In this document: in pieces, positions 1 to 8,167 of the stretch
Numbering within the stretch: position 1 is the first letter of the stretch
Layout: every line of letters begins with the position of its first letter
Source: Cryomorpha sp963748925
GTDB taxonomy: Bacteria > Bacteroidota > Bacteroidia > Flavobacteriales_D > Cryomorphaceae
Direction of reading: 5' to 3'
DNA length: 64,000 bases
NCBI GenBank assembly: GCA_963748925.1
Contig: CAVVKG010000007.1
Span: 248,001 to 312,000 of the forward strand
Program-made: the position numbers and the translations under genes
The notes under the pieces: generated by a model
Database searches by the model: none
Seen by the model: only the letters and a program-made list of their open reading frames with translations
Told to the model about the DNA's origin: nothing

Positions 1-448
1 TAATAATAAGAAACGGGAATATGAAGATACCTGCAAGAATTTTGGGAAGAATAAGGTATGCTGCTGAGTTTACCCCCATAATATCAAGCGCATCAACCTG
101 CTCGGTAACACGCATTGTACCGATTTCTGAAGCGATATTGCTCCCTACTTTCCCTGCAAGAATTAGCGAGATCATGGTTGGTGAGAATTCCAAAATAATA
201 GATTGCCTAACCGTAAAACCCACAGTATAAGCAGGTAACAAAGGGCTGTCGATATTAGAAGCGGTTTGCAACGCTATTACCACGCCTATAAAAAGCGACA
301 TAAGCGAGACGATTCCCAAAGAGCTGATTCCTATCTTGTCAATTTCGTCAACGAAATTTTTCCTGTAAATAGAAAACTTCTCAGGCTTTGAAAAAACCCT
401 TGCTATTAGCACCGCGTATCGGCCGATATGATAATATAGATCTCCCAA
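1..448 (-). CDS. mlaE: MlaE/YrbE-family ABC transporter permease (partial)
   Basis: Integral membrane permease of an Mla-type ABC transporter that moves phospholipids between inner and outer membrane; the window edge removes the C-terminal part. The minus-strand translation reads GRYAVLIARVFSKPEKFSIY near the N terminus and GKVGSNIASEIGTMRVTEQ further on, followed by VDALDIMGVNSAAYL; these are hallmark MlaE permease segments. About 149 of roughly 245 expected residues are visible. No ATG lies in frame between the upstream stop and the conserved start, so TTG at 448-446, preceded by AAAAGAGA, is the likely start. The ATPase (MlaF-like) and MCE-protein genes would be expected beyond the left edge. 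Family assignment is firm; the substrate is inferred from the family. Confidence 0.88.
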   Translation of the reverse strand, partial: MGDLYYHIGRYAVLIARVFSKPEKFSIYRKNFVDEIDKIGISSLGIVSLMSLFIGVVIALQTASNIDSPLLPAYTVGFTVRQSIILEFSPTMISLILAGKVGSNIASEIGTMRVTEQVDALDIMGVNSAAYLILPKILAGIFIFPFLII

Positions 449-531
449 TCTCTTTTTCCGTAAATGTAGTTGTCTTGTGGGAACTAACGAACCCGTTTAA
501 AATAAATTTTTCACAGTTCTTGTTGGTTTTG

Positions 532-539
532 TAAATTTG
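532..539 (+). promoter_or_regulatory. -7 promoter element for the small lipoprotein gene
   Basis: TAAATTTG fits the Bacteroidota -7 consensus TAnnTTTG. It ends only 6 nt before the ATG at 546, so the transcript would be leaderless or nearly so. No well-spaced -33 TTG is visible. Confidence 0.4.
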
Positions 540-545
540 AACCGT

Positions 546-704
546 ATGACGAAGATAAAAAAACTCACCATTGCTCTTTTTGTTTTAGGAAGCACCCTTT
601 TTTTAGGTGGGTGTACGGTGAATAAAAAGAAAAAGTGCGACACCTGCCCTAAATGGGATAGGTATGTACTTCCTGAAGGCCACGTCATATTAGAGATTCG
701 ATGA
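546..704 (+). CDS. Small lipoprotein (52 aa)
   Basis: A short gene with a type II signal peptide: basic N terminus MTKIKKL, hydrophobic stretch, and lipobox L20-G21-G22-C23. The mature peptide is only about 30 residues, has a run of lysines and a CxxC pair (KCDTCPKW), and ends LPEGHVILEIR. The stop codon overlaps the ATG of the SprT-like gene (ATGA), so the two are probably translationally coupled. I know similar small lysine-rich lipoproteins with a CxxCP motif in Bacteroidota but no function for them. The lipobox, coupling and upstream -7 element support a real gene despite its size. Confidence 0.7.
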   Translation: MTKIKKLTIALFVLGSTLFLGGCTVNKKKKCDTCPKWDRYVLPEGHVILEIR

Positions 705-1333
705 ACAGGGAGGCCGCTATTTCATACTGGACCGACAGGCTTATAAAAAAAATGCCCGAGCCGGCTGCGCCGCTAATCGCGAGATGGATAGTAGATTTAA
801 AGGTGACTTTTGTAATTTCAAAACCAAGAAAAACAAAGCTGGGCGACTTTATGCCTGAATACAAAGGAAAACCGCCGAGGATTTCTGTAAATTCAGATTT
901 GAATAAATATAATTTCCTGATTACTACCGTTCATGAATTTGCACATCTGGGCTGCCATTTAAAACACGGCAATAAGGTTAATCCACACGGCAGGGAATGG
1001 AAAGATCTCTATTCAGAATTACTTAAACCTTTTATTTCCATAAAAGTATTTCCGGAAAATTTATTGCCCGTTTTAAGCTATCATGTTTCAAAACCATCAG
1101 CATCAAGCTGCACCTGTCCAAAACTATCCAGAGCCTTGCTTGAATACGATAAAAACCCCGGGCTGCTTTTGAGCGATATTCCAACTAGAGAAAGTTTTGT
1201 TTTCCACAACATTGAATATCTCAAGCTGGAAAAAAGACGTACCCGATATATTTGTCAGCGACTTAGCGACAGTAAAAAATTTCTGATTTCAGGCAGGGCA
1301 ATAGTTGAAAATCCAAAAGTGAAACTACCATAG
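701..1333 (+). CDS. SprT-like zinc metallopeptidase domain protein
   Basis: Putative cytoplasmic zinc metallopeptidase of the SprT-like family, which in eukaryotes includes Spartan, the protease of DNA-protein crosslinks. The central segment has the zinc-binding motif HEFAH (TTVHEFAHLGCHLKHG, about residues 77-92), with a further His in NPHGREWK as likely third ligand. The C-terminal third has cysteines (SSCTCPKL, RYICQRL) as in the zinc ribbon of SprT proteins, although spacing looks degenerate. Length of 210 residues is typical for the Bacteroidota version. The start overlaps the stop of the lipoprotein gene. Substrate unknown. Confidence 0.85.
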   Translation: MNREAAISYWTDRLIKKMPEPAAPLIARWIVDLKVTFVISKPRKTKLGDFMPEYKGKPPRISVNSDLNKYNFLITTVHEFAHLGCHLKHGNKVNPHGREWKDLYSELLKPFISIKVFPENLLPVLSYHVSKPSASSCTCPKLSRALLEYDKNPGLLLSDIPTRESFVFHNIEYLKLEKRRTRYICQRLSDSKKFLISGRAIVENPKVKLP

Positions 1334-1342
1334 CCTTTTTCT

Positions 1343-1350
1343 TACCTTTG
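1343..1350 (+). promoter_or_regulatory. -7 promoter element for the aminotransferase gene
   Basis: TACCTTTG matches TAnnTTTG exactly, 20 nt upstream of the ATG at 1371. No TTG at the canonical -33 spacing is seen. Confidence 0.45.
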
Positions 1351-1370
1351 CAGCGCCAAAAAACAATTGA

Positions 1371-2657
1371 ATGAGCCAATCGATAGCCGATAAAGAAGAG
1401 AGAAGAACGAGCTTACTAGCATCAGAACTAAAGGGATCTGAAATTATTAAACTCGCAGGCGAAATAAAAGACAAGATTGCCGCCGGAGCCAAAATTTACA
1501 ATTTTACTATTGGTGATTTTGATCCTGAGATATTTCCGATACCACAAGATCTTGAAAACGGGATAATCGATGCCTACAAGGCAAGACAGACTAACTATCC
1601 GCCATCCAACGGAATTCAGGAACTGCGAGAAAGTCTTTCTGGCTTTATTGAGCAAAAACTGGGGTTGAAATATACTCCCAATGAATTTTTGGTGGCAGCC
1701 GGTGGGAGACCGCTGATTTATGCTGCTTATCAAGCTATTTTGGATGCTGATGAGAAAGCTGTTTTTCCTGTGCCTAGCTGGAATAACAACCACTACACCA
1801 CCCTTACCCGAGGTAAGCAGGTAGCGGTGATAGCTAAGCCTGAAAACAACTTCATGCCGACAGCAGAAGAGCTTAAACCACATATTAAAGAGGCCGGAAT
1901 CCTGGCACTTTGCTCTCCTCTTAATCCTACAGGGACAGTTTTCTCAAAAGAACAGCTTCTCGCTATTTGCGAAATGGTCATTGCCGAAAACAAGAGCAGG
2001 GCAGGAAACAAAAAACCGCTATATGTACTTTACGATCAGATATATTGGCAGCTTTGCTTTGGGGAAACGAGCCATCACGACCCTGTGAGTCTAATGCCCG
2101 AAATGAGGCCTTACACCATTTATATAGATGGAATAAGCAAGGCTTTTGGTGCTACAGGTGTTCGCGTGGGCTGGGCATTCGGCCCCGAGGAGATTATTGG
2201 TAAAATGAAATCTATTCTTGGTCACATTGGTGCCTGGTCGCCTAAACCTGAACAGACAGCCACAGCCAAATTTCTAAAAGACAGCGTTTCTGTTGAAGAA
2301 TTTTTGGGTCAGTTCAAGGTATCTTTAAACAGGAGATTACAGGCATTTTACGAAAGCTTTAAAACCCTTCACAGCGAAGGACTTCCTGTAGATGTAATTG
2401 CTCCGCAAGCCGCCATTTACCTGACTGTAAAAATTGATTTGGTTGGAAAAACATCCCCGGAAGGGAAAGAAATAAAAACAGTAGCCGACACCACAGCCTA
2501 TTTACTTGACGAGGCTGGTATCGCTTTGGTACCTTTTACTGCATTTGGCGGAGAAGACGGAAACCCATGGTACCGTTTAAGCGTTGGAACTGCGAAAATG
2601 AATGACGTAGAAGAAGTTACAGAAAAATTAAGACTTGCTATAAACAGACTGAATTAA
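1371..2657 (+). CDS. Pyridoxal-phosphate aminotransferase, class I/II
   Basis: Fold-type I PLP-dependent aminotransferase of about 428 residues, probably acting on aspartate or another amino acid in the cytoplasm. Recognisable segments are NYPPSNGIQELRESLS (substrate-side N-terminal region), the Asn-containing CSPLNPTGTVFSKEQ, the Asp/Tyr pair in YVLYDQIYW, the Schiff-base lysine in DGISKAFGATGVRVGW, and the C-terminal substrate Arg in WYRLSVGTA. The family is certain, but substrate specificity (aspartate, aromatic or other) cannot be read from sequence alone. It is followed after 3 nt by the guanylyltransferase gene, suggesting co-transcription. Confidence 0.92.
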   Translation: MSQSIADKEERRTSLLASELKGSEIIKLAGEIKDKIAAGAKIYNFTIGDFDPEIFPIPQDLENGIIDAYKARQTNYPPSNGIQELRESLSGFIEQKLGLKYTPNEFLVAAGGRPLIYAAYQAILDADEKAVFPVPSWNNNHYTTLTRGKQVAVIAKPENNFMPTAEELKPHIKEAGILALCSPLNPTGTVFSKEQLLAICEMVIAENKSRAGNKKPLYVLYDQIYWQLCFGETSHHDPVSLMPEMRPYTIYIDGISKAFGATGVRVGWAFGPEEIIGKMKSILGHIGAWSPKPEQTATAKFLKDSVSVEEFLGQFKVSLNRRLQAFYESFKTLHSEGLPVDVIAPQAAIYLTVKIDLVGKTSPEGKEIKTVADTTAYLLDEAGIALVPFTAFGGEDGNPWYRLSVGTAKMNDVEEVTEKLRLAINRLN

Positions 2658-2660
2658 GTA

Positions 2661-3752
2661 ATGGATAAGAAAAATGTGTATTGTGTGATTATGGCAGGCG
2701 GAATCGGGAGTCGGTTTTGGCCAATGAGTCGCACCTCCCTTCCTAAGCAATTTCACGATATTCTGGGCACAGGAAGCACGCTGATTCAGCAAACTTTTGA
2801 GCGCTTTTTAAGCATTTGCCCTGCTGAGAATATCATTGTAGTGACCAGCACTATTTACAAAGATCTGGTATTGGATCAGCTCGATGGCATTAAGGAAGAA
2901 AATATTCTGCTGGAACCGAGCCGCCGAAATACCGCACCGTGTATTGCATACGCTGCTCACCGGATTAAAAAGGAGAATAAAGATGCGGTAATGATTGTGG
3001 CGCCTTCAGACCACCTGGTACTTAAAGAAAATGCCTTTAATAAAACCATCGAAACTGCCATTGACCAAGCTTTAAATTCCGGAAACCTCGTTACCCTCGG
3101 TATCAAGCCATCGCGCCCCGACACAGGTTATGGCTACATACAGTTTGAGGACGATCCTGATTCTGAGCTGGAACAGGTTAGAAAGGTAAAAACATTTACT
3201 GAAAAGCCTGATATTGACCTTGCTAGAGAATTTATTCACAGTGGAGATTTTTACTGGAATTCGGGAATTTTTATCTGGACTTTGGATTCGATTCTTCGGG
3301 CTTTCGCCCAATTTCTTCCCGAAGTAAATGACCTCTTTGTAGATATTGAATCATCGCTTGCTACTGAAAAAGAATCGGAAGCTATTGCAAATGTTTACTC
3401 TATGAGCGAAAGCATTTCAGTGGATTACGGGATTCTTGAGAAAGCCAAAAATGTGAATGTGGTACTGAGCGATTTTGGATGGAGCGACCTTGGAACCTGG
3501 GGTTCCCTTTTCTCGCAGATCAAAAAAGACAAGGAAAACAATGCCGTAGTGGGCAAAAACGTAGTGCTCAATAACAGTGCTGATAACATGATAAATGTTC
3601 CTGAAAATAAACTTGTTGTTATTCAGGGACTAAACGATTTTATTCTCGTTGACACAAATGATGTGCTGCTCGTATGCCCCAAAGATGATGAGCAAAAAAT
3701 AAAACAGATTGTTAATGATCTGAAGATAAATAAGAATGGAGGATTTGTTTAA
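2661..3752 (+). CDS. manC: Mannose-1-phosphate guanylyltransferase
   Basis: Makes GDP-mannose from mannose-1-phosphate and GTP, the precursor for mannose- and fucose-containing glycans. The N terminus carries the nucleotidyltransferase signature MAGGIGSRFWPMSR followed by PKQFHDILG. Further conserved parts are LLEPSRRNTAPCIAYAA, the metal-binding APSDH, RPDTGYGYIQ, FTEKPD, and YWNSGIFIW, all characteristic of GDP-mannose pyrophosphorylases. At 363 residues it lacks the C-terminal phosphomannose isomerase domain of the bifunctional enzymes. It ends before a strong symmetric terminator shared with fumC. Confidence 0.93.
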   Translation: MDKKNVYCVIMAGGIGSRFWPMSRTSLPKQFHDILGTGSTLIQQTFERFLSICPAENIIVVTSTIYKDLVLDQLDGIKEENILLEPSRRNTAPCIAYAAHRIKKENKDAVMIVAPSDHLVLKENAFNKTIETAIDQALNSGNLVTLGIKPSRPDTGYGYIQFEDDPDSELEQVRKVKTFTEKPDIDLAREFIHSGDFYWNSGIFIWTLDSILRAFAQFLPEVNDLFVDIESSLATEKESEAIANVYSMSESISVDYGILEKAKNVNVVLSDFGWSDLGTWGSLFSQIKKDKENNAVVGKNVVLNNSADNMINVPENKLVVIQGLNDFILVDTNDVLLVCPKDDEQKIKQIVNDLKINKNGGFV

Positions 3753-3790
3753 GAGGCGGAGGTTTCTTTGGTAGACTTAAACTATTTCAA

Positions 3791-3830
3791 TTTAAAAAGG
3801 GCGGAAAAATTTTCCGCCCTTTTTAAATTT
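3791..3830. terminator. Bidirectional terminator between manC and fumC
   Basis: AAAAAGGGCGGAAAA and its exact complement TTTTCCGCCCTTTTT face each other around a single base. A-tract and T-tract flank the GC stem, so it can stop the convergent transcripts from both strands. Confidence 0.88.
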
Positions 3831-3847
3831 ATACTGCTAAATACAAT

Positions 3848-5239
3848 TTACAACCCAGTCATTTCAATAGGGTTTACCCATTCATCAAACTGATCGGCGG
3901 TGAGGAAGCCAAGATTTACAGCTTCTTCTTTGAGTGTGGTGCCATTTTGGTGGGCAGTCTTGGCAATTTTTGCGGATTTATCGTAACCAATATGCGTATT
4001 AAGCGCTGTGACGAGCATCAGTGAATTGTCAAGATGTCTTTTAATTACTTCTCTGTTTGGCTCTATACCGCGGGCGCAATGCTCATCGAAGGATACACAT
4101 GCATCTCCAATTAAGGTAGCCGATTGCAGCAGATTTGCTGCCATAACCGGTTTGAAAACATTGAGTTCGTATTGGCCTTGAGCCGCGCCAAACCCAACTG
4201 TGGAGTCGTTTCCGAACACCTGAGCACAAACCATCGTAAGTGCCTCACACTGGGTAGGATTTACTTTACCGGGCATGATAGATGAACCAGGTTCATTTGC
4301 AGGAATGATAATTTCGCCTATTCCGCTGCGTGGTCCTGAAGCAAGCATGCGGATATCGTTAGCAATCTTATTAAGTGAAATGGCTATTTGCTTAAGCGCA
4401 CCATGCGTTTCTACCAAGGCATCGTGAGCAGCAAGTGCCTCGAATTTATTTTCAGCTGTTTTGAAAGGATGTCCTGTGAGGTTGGCGATTTCTTCCGCCA
4501 CTTTCACGGCATATCCCTTCGGCGTATTCAAACCGGTACCTACCGCGGTGCCTCCAAGAGCAAGTTCGCTAAGGTGTGCAAGCGTATTGTTGAGCGCGCG
4601 CAATCCATGATCTAGCTGAGAAACATAACCCGAGAACTCCTGTCCCAGTGTAAGGGGCGTGGCGTCCATCAGGTGTGTTCGTCCAATTTTAACCACATCG
4701 AGGTAAGCGTTTGACTTTGCCTGCAGCGTGTTTTTCAATTGAGTAATGCCGGGAATAGTATGCTCTACAACCTTTTTATAAATGGCAATGTGCATCCCGG
4801 TAGGGAAGGTATCGTTGCTCGACTGCGATTTATTCACGTCATCATTTGGATGAATATACGTATTGGTATCACCCAGTTTTCCGCCGTTGATTACAAAAGC
4901 TCTGTTGGCTATCACCTCATTTACATTCATATTGCTCTGTGTACCAGATCCTGTTTGCCAAATAACCAGTGGAAACTGATTATCGAGCTTCCCGGCAAGA
5001 ATCTCATCACATACTTCAGCAATGGCGTTCTTTTTCTCTTCGGCGAGCACACCCAATTCAAAATTGGTAATTGCTGCAGCCTTTTTCAGGTATGCAAATC
5101 CATGAATAATTTCAGAAGGCATGCTGGCTGCAGGCCCTATTTTGAAATTTCCTTTTGAGCGCTCAGTCTGTGCACCCCAGTACATTTCTGCGGGCACTTT
5201 AATTTCGCCCATTGTATCTTTTTCTATTCGGTATTCCAT
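3848..5239 (-). CDS. fumC: Fumarate hydratase, class II
   Basis: TCA-cycle enzyme that interconverts fumarate and L-malate; oxygen-stable, iron-free homotetramer of 463 residues, the normal length. The superfamily signature GSSIMPGKVNPTQCEA is present, as are SSNDTFPTGMHIA, KIGRTHLMDATPLTLGQE and GGTAVGTGLNTPKGY, which build the composite active site, plus TGSGTQSNMNVNEV. It is followed after 6 nt by... no gene downstream on its strand; arsC lies just upstream, so arsC and fumC probably share a transcript. The symmetric terminator at 3791-3830 ends it. Confidence 0.96.
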   Translation of the reverse strand: MEYRIEKDTMGEIKVPAEMYWGAQTERSKGNFKIGPAASMPSEIIHGFAYLKKAAAITNFELGVLAEEKKNAIAEVCDEILAGKLDNQFPLVIWQTGSGTQSNMNVNEVIANRAFVINGGKLGDTNTYIHPNDDVNKSQSSNDTFPTGMHIAIYKKVVEHTIPGITQLKNTLQAKSNAYLDVVKIGRTHLMDATPLTLGQEFSGYVSQLDHGLRALNNTLAHLSELALGGTAVGTGLNTPKGYAVKVAEEIANLTGHPFKTAENKFEALAAHDALVETHGALKQIAISLNKIANDIRMLASGPRSGIGEIIIPANEPGSSIMPGKVNPTQCEALTMVCAQVFGNDSTVGFGAAQGQYELNVFKPVMAANLLQSATLIGDACVSFDEHCARGIEPNREVIKRHLDNSLMLVTALNTHIGYDKSAKIAKTAHQNGTTLKEEAVNLGFLTADQFDEWVNPIEMTGL

Positions 5240-5245
5240 GATCTT

Positions 5246-5596
5246 TTAAAGTAAGGTTTCAATATTTTCTGGCGGTCGGCCTATTACGCCTTTGTTGCCC
5301 TTCAAGACAATAGGGCGCTCAATAAGCTTCGGATTTTCAACAAGAATATCCACCCATTCATCATCTGTAAAATCGAGATTTTTAAATCGATCTTTATAAA
5401 TCTGTTCTCCTTTACGGATGATGTCCTGAGAATTAAGATGCAGCTTAGCTAGTACTTTCTTTAGCTCGGCAGCTGTTGGTGTATCTTTCAGGTACTCAAT
5501 TATTATTGGCTCAATGCCGTTGTCGCGCAGTAACTTAAGCGTTTGTCGGCTCTTACTGCATCTCGGATTGTGATAAATCTCAAATTTTTCAGCCAT
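5246..5596 (-). CDS. arsC: ArsC-family (glutaredoxin-dependent type) reductase
   Basis: Thioredoxin-fold ArsC-family protein of 116 residues. It carries the catalytic cysteine in NPRCSKSRQTLKLL (about residues 10-23), the conserved IIEYLKDTP segment, and the C-terminal ERPIVLKGNKGVIGRPPE with the arginines that bind the oxyanion. That matches glutaredoxin-coupled arsenate reductases. In Bacteroidota such genes often stand outside ars operons, as here next to fumC and prfB, and the true substrate may not be arsenate; the related Spx/YffB branch is less likely because the Arg motif is intact. Confidence 0.88.
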   Translation of the reverse strand: MAEKFEIYHNPRCSKSRQTLKLLRDNGIEPIIIEYLKDTPTAAELKKVLAKLHLNSQDIIRKGEQIYKDRFKNLDFTDDEWVDILVENPKLIERPIVLKGNKGVIGRPPENIETLL

Positions 5597-5618
5597 TTTA
5601 TCTATAAATTCTATTTTG

Positions 5619-6708
5619 TTAAGCCTTTCCGTGTTTCATTAGGTATCCCTTGATGAACTCATCAATCTCTCCGTTTAGCACGTCATCTACTGCTGAAGTT
5701 TCTACTCCGGTGCGCACATCCTTAACCATTTGATAGGGTTGCAACACATAATTTCGGATTTGTGAGCCCCATTCAATCTTCTTCTTACCGGCCTCTATTT
5801 CACTTCTGGCTTCCAGGCGTCGGCTCATCTCCATTTCAAAAAGCTGTGACTTGAGCAATTGCATGGCCTTCTCCTTGTTTCCCAGTTGCGAACGCGACTC
5901 GGTATTTTCTATCACAATGCCCGTAGGCTTGTGGTGAAGTCTTACACCGGTTTCAACTTTGTTAACATTCTGGCCTCCGGCACCACCCGATCTGAATGTA
6001 TCAAAAGAAACATCTGCCGGATTAATATCTATCTCAATGGTATCATCTACCAGCGGGTAAACATAAACCGATACAAACGAGGTATGTCTTTTAGCGTTGG
6101 AGTCAAACGGACTGATACGAACAAGACGGTGTACCCCGTTTTCGCCTTTGAGGTACCCAAATCCAAACTCGCCATCAAACTCGAGCGTTACAGTCTTTAC
6201 TCCGGCTACATCACCTTCCTGCATATCGAGTTCCTTAACTTTCATACCCGATTTTTGGCCCCACATGATGTACATACGCATAAGCATAGAAGCCCAGTCG
6301 CAACTCTCGGTACCACCAGCGCCGGCAGTGATTTGCATAACCGCACTCAGCGAGTCTTCCTCTGCCGAAAGCATGTTTTTAAACTCGAGTTCGTCAAGTG
6401 CTTCTTCAGCAATTTTATATTGCCCTTCCACATCTGATTCCTCGGCTTCACCTTCTTTATAGAACTCAAAAAGAACTTTTAAGTCTTCTATTTGCGTTTC
6501 GACGTTCTCGTAGGCGTCTGTCCAAATCTTTTTATTTCGGATTTGCTTCACCACTTTTTCCGCTTCTTTGGGGTTATCCCAAAAGTTTGGATTGAGTGTA
6601 TGCTTCTCTTCCTCAGCGATATCTGCTAGTTTGCCGGGTATGTCAAAGATACCCCCTTAACGCTTCCAGGCGCCCGACAAAGTCATTAATTTGATCTGAT
6701 TTAATCAT
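5619..6708 (-). CDS. prfB: Peptide chain release factor 2, with programmed +1 frameshift
   Basis: Terminates translation at UGA and UAA. The gene is read from ATG at 6708-6706 for 21 codons to an in-frame UGA at 6645-6643, inside AGGGGGTATCTTTGAC; that is the classic RF2 autoregulatory site, with an SD-like AGGGGG, slippery CUU and UGA followed by C. Slipping by +1 continues GAC ATA CCC into the 311-residue downstream frame and beyond, giving about 362 residues, the usual RF2 length. The downstream part has the GGQ motif in GGAGGQNVNKVET and the stop-codon-reading SPF tripeptide in RISPFDSNAK. A -7 element lies immediately before the ATG. Annotation pipelines would miss the first 50 or so residues without the shift. 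Confidence 0.96.
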
Positions 6709-6713
6709 GGGCG

Positions 6714-6721
6714 CAAAAGTA
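6714..6721 (-). promoter_or_regulatory. -7 promoter element for prfB
   Basis: On the minus strand TACTTTTG matches TAnnTTTG and ends 5 nt before the prfB ATG, predicting a leaderless or near-leaderless mRNA. No -33 TTG at good spacing. Confidence 0.4.
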
Positions 6722-6946
6722 GTAAGAATTGCCGATTGCTGGGGTATTCGGACGTTGAAATCTGCTGTAAGTTTTGAAGATTTGGGAGATAAGGTGACGA
6801 AATGTGTAGTCGTTAAGATTAGCTCATATAAATTACGAATTGTGAATCACGGATCTGGAGATTAGAATTAATACCTTATCCTGAAATAGGATTAACCAAC
6901 AAAAGTCTGAACCATTGCCACAACTCTACATTCAGAACAAGGATAA

Positions 6947-7414
6947 TCAATCATCACCTATAACCTTCTTCACTTCATCAAAAGAATATCCCTTATTAAC
7001 TGCAAAGCGTATCAGCTTTTGGTTTTCCTCCCAATGTGATTTTGACTTGATAAAGGGGCGCTTTTTTTCAAGCAATTCTTTCAATGTTTCGAAGTAATCG
7101 GCTTCTTCAATCTCTTCATGGGCCAGCGCTATACTGTACTTACTAACTCCCTTTCTGCGAAGTTCGTTTTGTATTTTTTTCCAACCCCATTTTTTAATTC
7201 GGAATTTGCCGCGAGCAAAAGCACGTGCAAAACGCTCTTCATTGAGGAAATTATCAGAGATAAGTTCAACGACAATCTGATCTATCTCATCTCCATACAC
7301 TCCCCACGAATATAATTTTCTGGAAACCTCAGAATGAGCACGCTCTTGCTGATCGCACCATTTGCGGATACGCTCCCGCGTTTCGAACGGAGGATATTTG
7401 CGTTCCTCTCCCAC
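6947..7414 (-). CDS. recX: Regulatory protein RecX
   Basis: RecX binds and modulates RecA filaments. The 155-residue protein has the helical-repeat pattern of the family: ERIRKWCDQQERAHSEVSRK, then LISDNFLNEERFARAFARGK, then WGWKKIQNELRRKGVSK. The start is GTG at 7414-7412, directly after the in-frame TAG of the RDD gene; no other start precedes the conserved region. The two genes are therefore abutting and in the same frame with a single stop between them. recA itself is not in the window. Confidence 0.88.
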   Translation of the reverse strand: MGEERKYPPFETRERIRKWCDQQERAHSEVSRKLYSWGVYGDEIDQIVVELISDNFLNEERFARAFARGKFRIKKWGWKKIQNELRRKGVSKYSIALAHEEIEEADYFETLKELLEKKRPFIKSKSHWEENQKLIRFAVNKGYSFDEVKKVIGDD

Positions 7415-8128
7415 CTAGCTTCGTGTTATAACGATGTAATCGCGCAATACAGTCTTCAGAAAATCAAACTTATTCTCAGGAACCGGCTTGATGCCCAGAA
7501 CATCTGAGCACCGCTGAGCCGATAAATCAACCAGTTTTGAATGAGCCTTGTTGTGATACTTACTATATCTGTCTAAAACAGATTTTACTGTGAGCATTTC
7601 GTCTTCACTAAATCTATAGGCTTCGAGATACTGTGGCTCATATTTCGATCGGTCTTCGATGCGCAAAATATCATTCAGCGAAAGCTCCATCTCACTATTC
7701 AAACTCACGACCAGGGTATTACTCAGAATGCCACCCAGTCGCTGTCCTCTTGCCGTGGTGCTAATAAAAATCACGGCCAGCGATCCAACAGTTGAGTAAA
7801 TATCGATTAATCTAAAAGCCCATCTAATTAAAAAGTCGAGAACAGTTGGTTCTTTTCCATTCACATTTACCACTCTCGTGTGCATTGCTTTCTTTCCAAG
7901 GGTCTGCCCGCCGAGTAAAATTTCGGATACAGGAGTGTAAAAAATGAATATTATAGGCAGAAGATAAATAAAATATTCGTCGATAGAAAGTAATATAATA
8001 GCCATAATACCTGTTGCAGCACCTATGATTATCAGATCTATAAGGTAACCCAGAATACGATGACCGAGTGGAGCAACCTGAAAATCGATTAAAACATTTT
8101 GAGCAGTGCGAATACTGATTTTCTTCAT
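7415..8128 (-). CDS. RDD-family membrane protein
   Basis: Inner-membrane protein of 237 residues with an RDD domain (three predicted membrane segments). The opening APLGHRILGYLIDLIIIG holds the R and D that name the family, followed by hydrophobic segments and the conserved GGQTLGKKAMHTRVVN loop. A cytoplasmic tail of about 100 residues follows, which is longer than a bare RDD domain. It is divergent from the SpoIIM-like gene, and RDD, SpoIIM, DUF4129, DUF4350, MoxR and DUF58 genes commonly travel together in Bacteroidota. Function unknown; a transport or envelope role is guessed from that context. Confidence 0.85.
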   Translation of the reverse strand: MKKISIRTAQNVLIDFQVAPLGHRILGYLIDLIIIGAATGIMAIILLSIDEYFIYLLPIIFIFYTPVSEILLGGQTLGKKAMHTRVVNVNGKEPTVLDFLIRWAFRLIDIYSTVGSLAVIFISTTARGQRLGGILSNTLVVSLNSEMELSLNDILRIEDRSKYEPQYLEAYRFSEDEMLTVKSVLDRYSKYHNKAHSKLVDLSAQRCSDVLGIKPVPENKFDFLKTVLRDYIVITRS

Positions 8129-8167
8129 GTTCTTAAATTAAATACTTTAGCAGTTCTTGTATGAGCT

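Noticed and set aside
1428..1883. 151-codon minus-strand frame inside the aminotransferase gene
   Set aside because: Fully antisense to a firmly identified gene; no family features or promoter.
5859..6437. 192-codon plus-strand frame opposite prfB
   Set aside because: Composition is that of a shadow frame; prfB on the other strand is certain.
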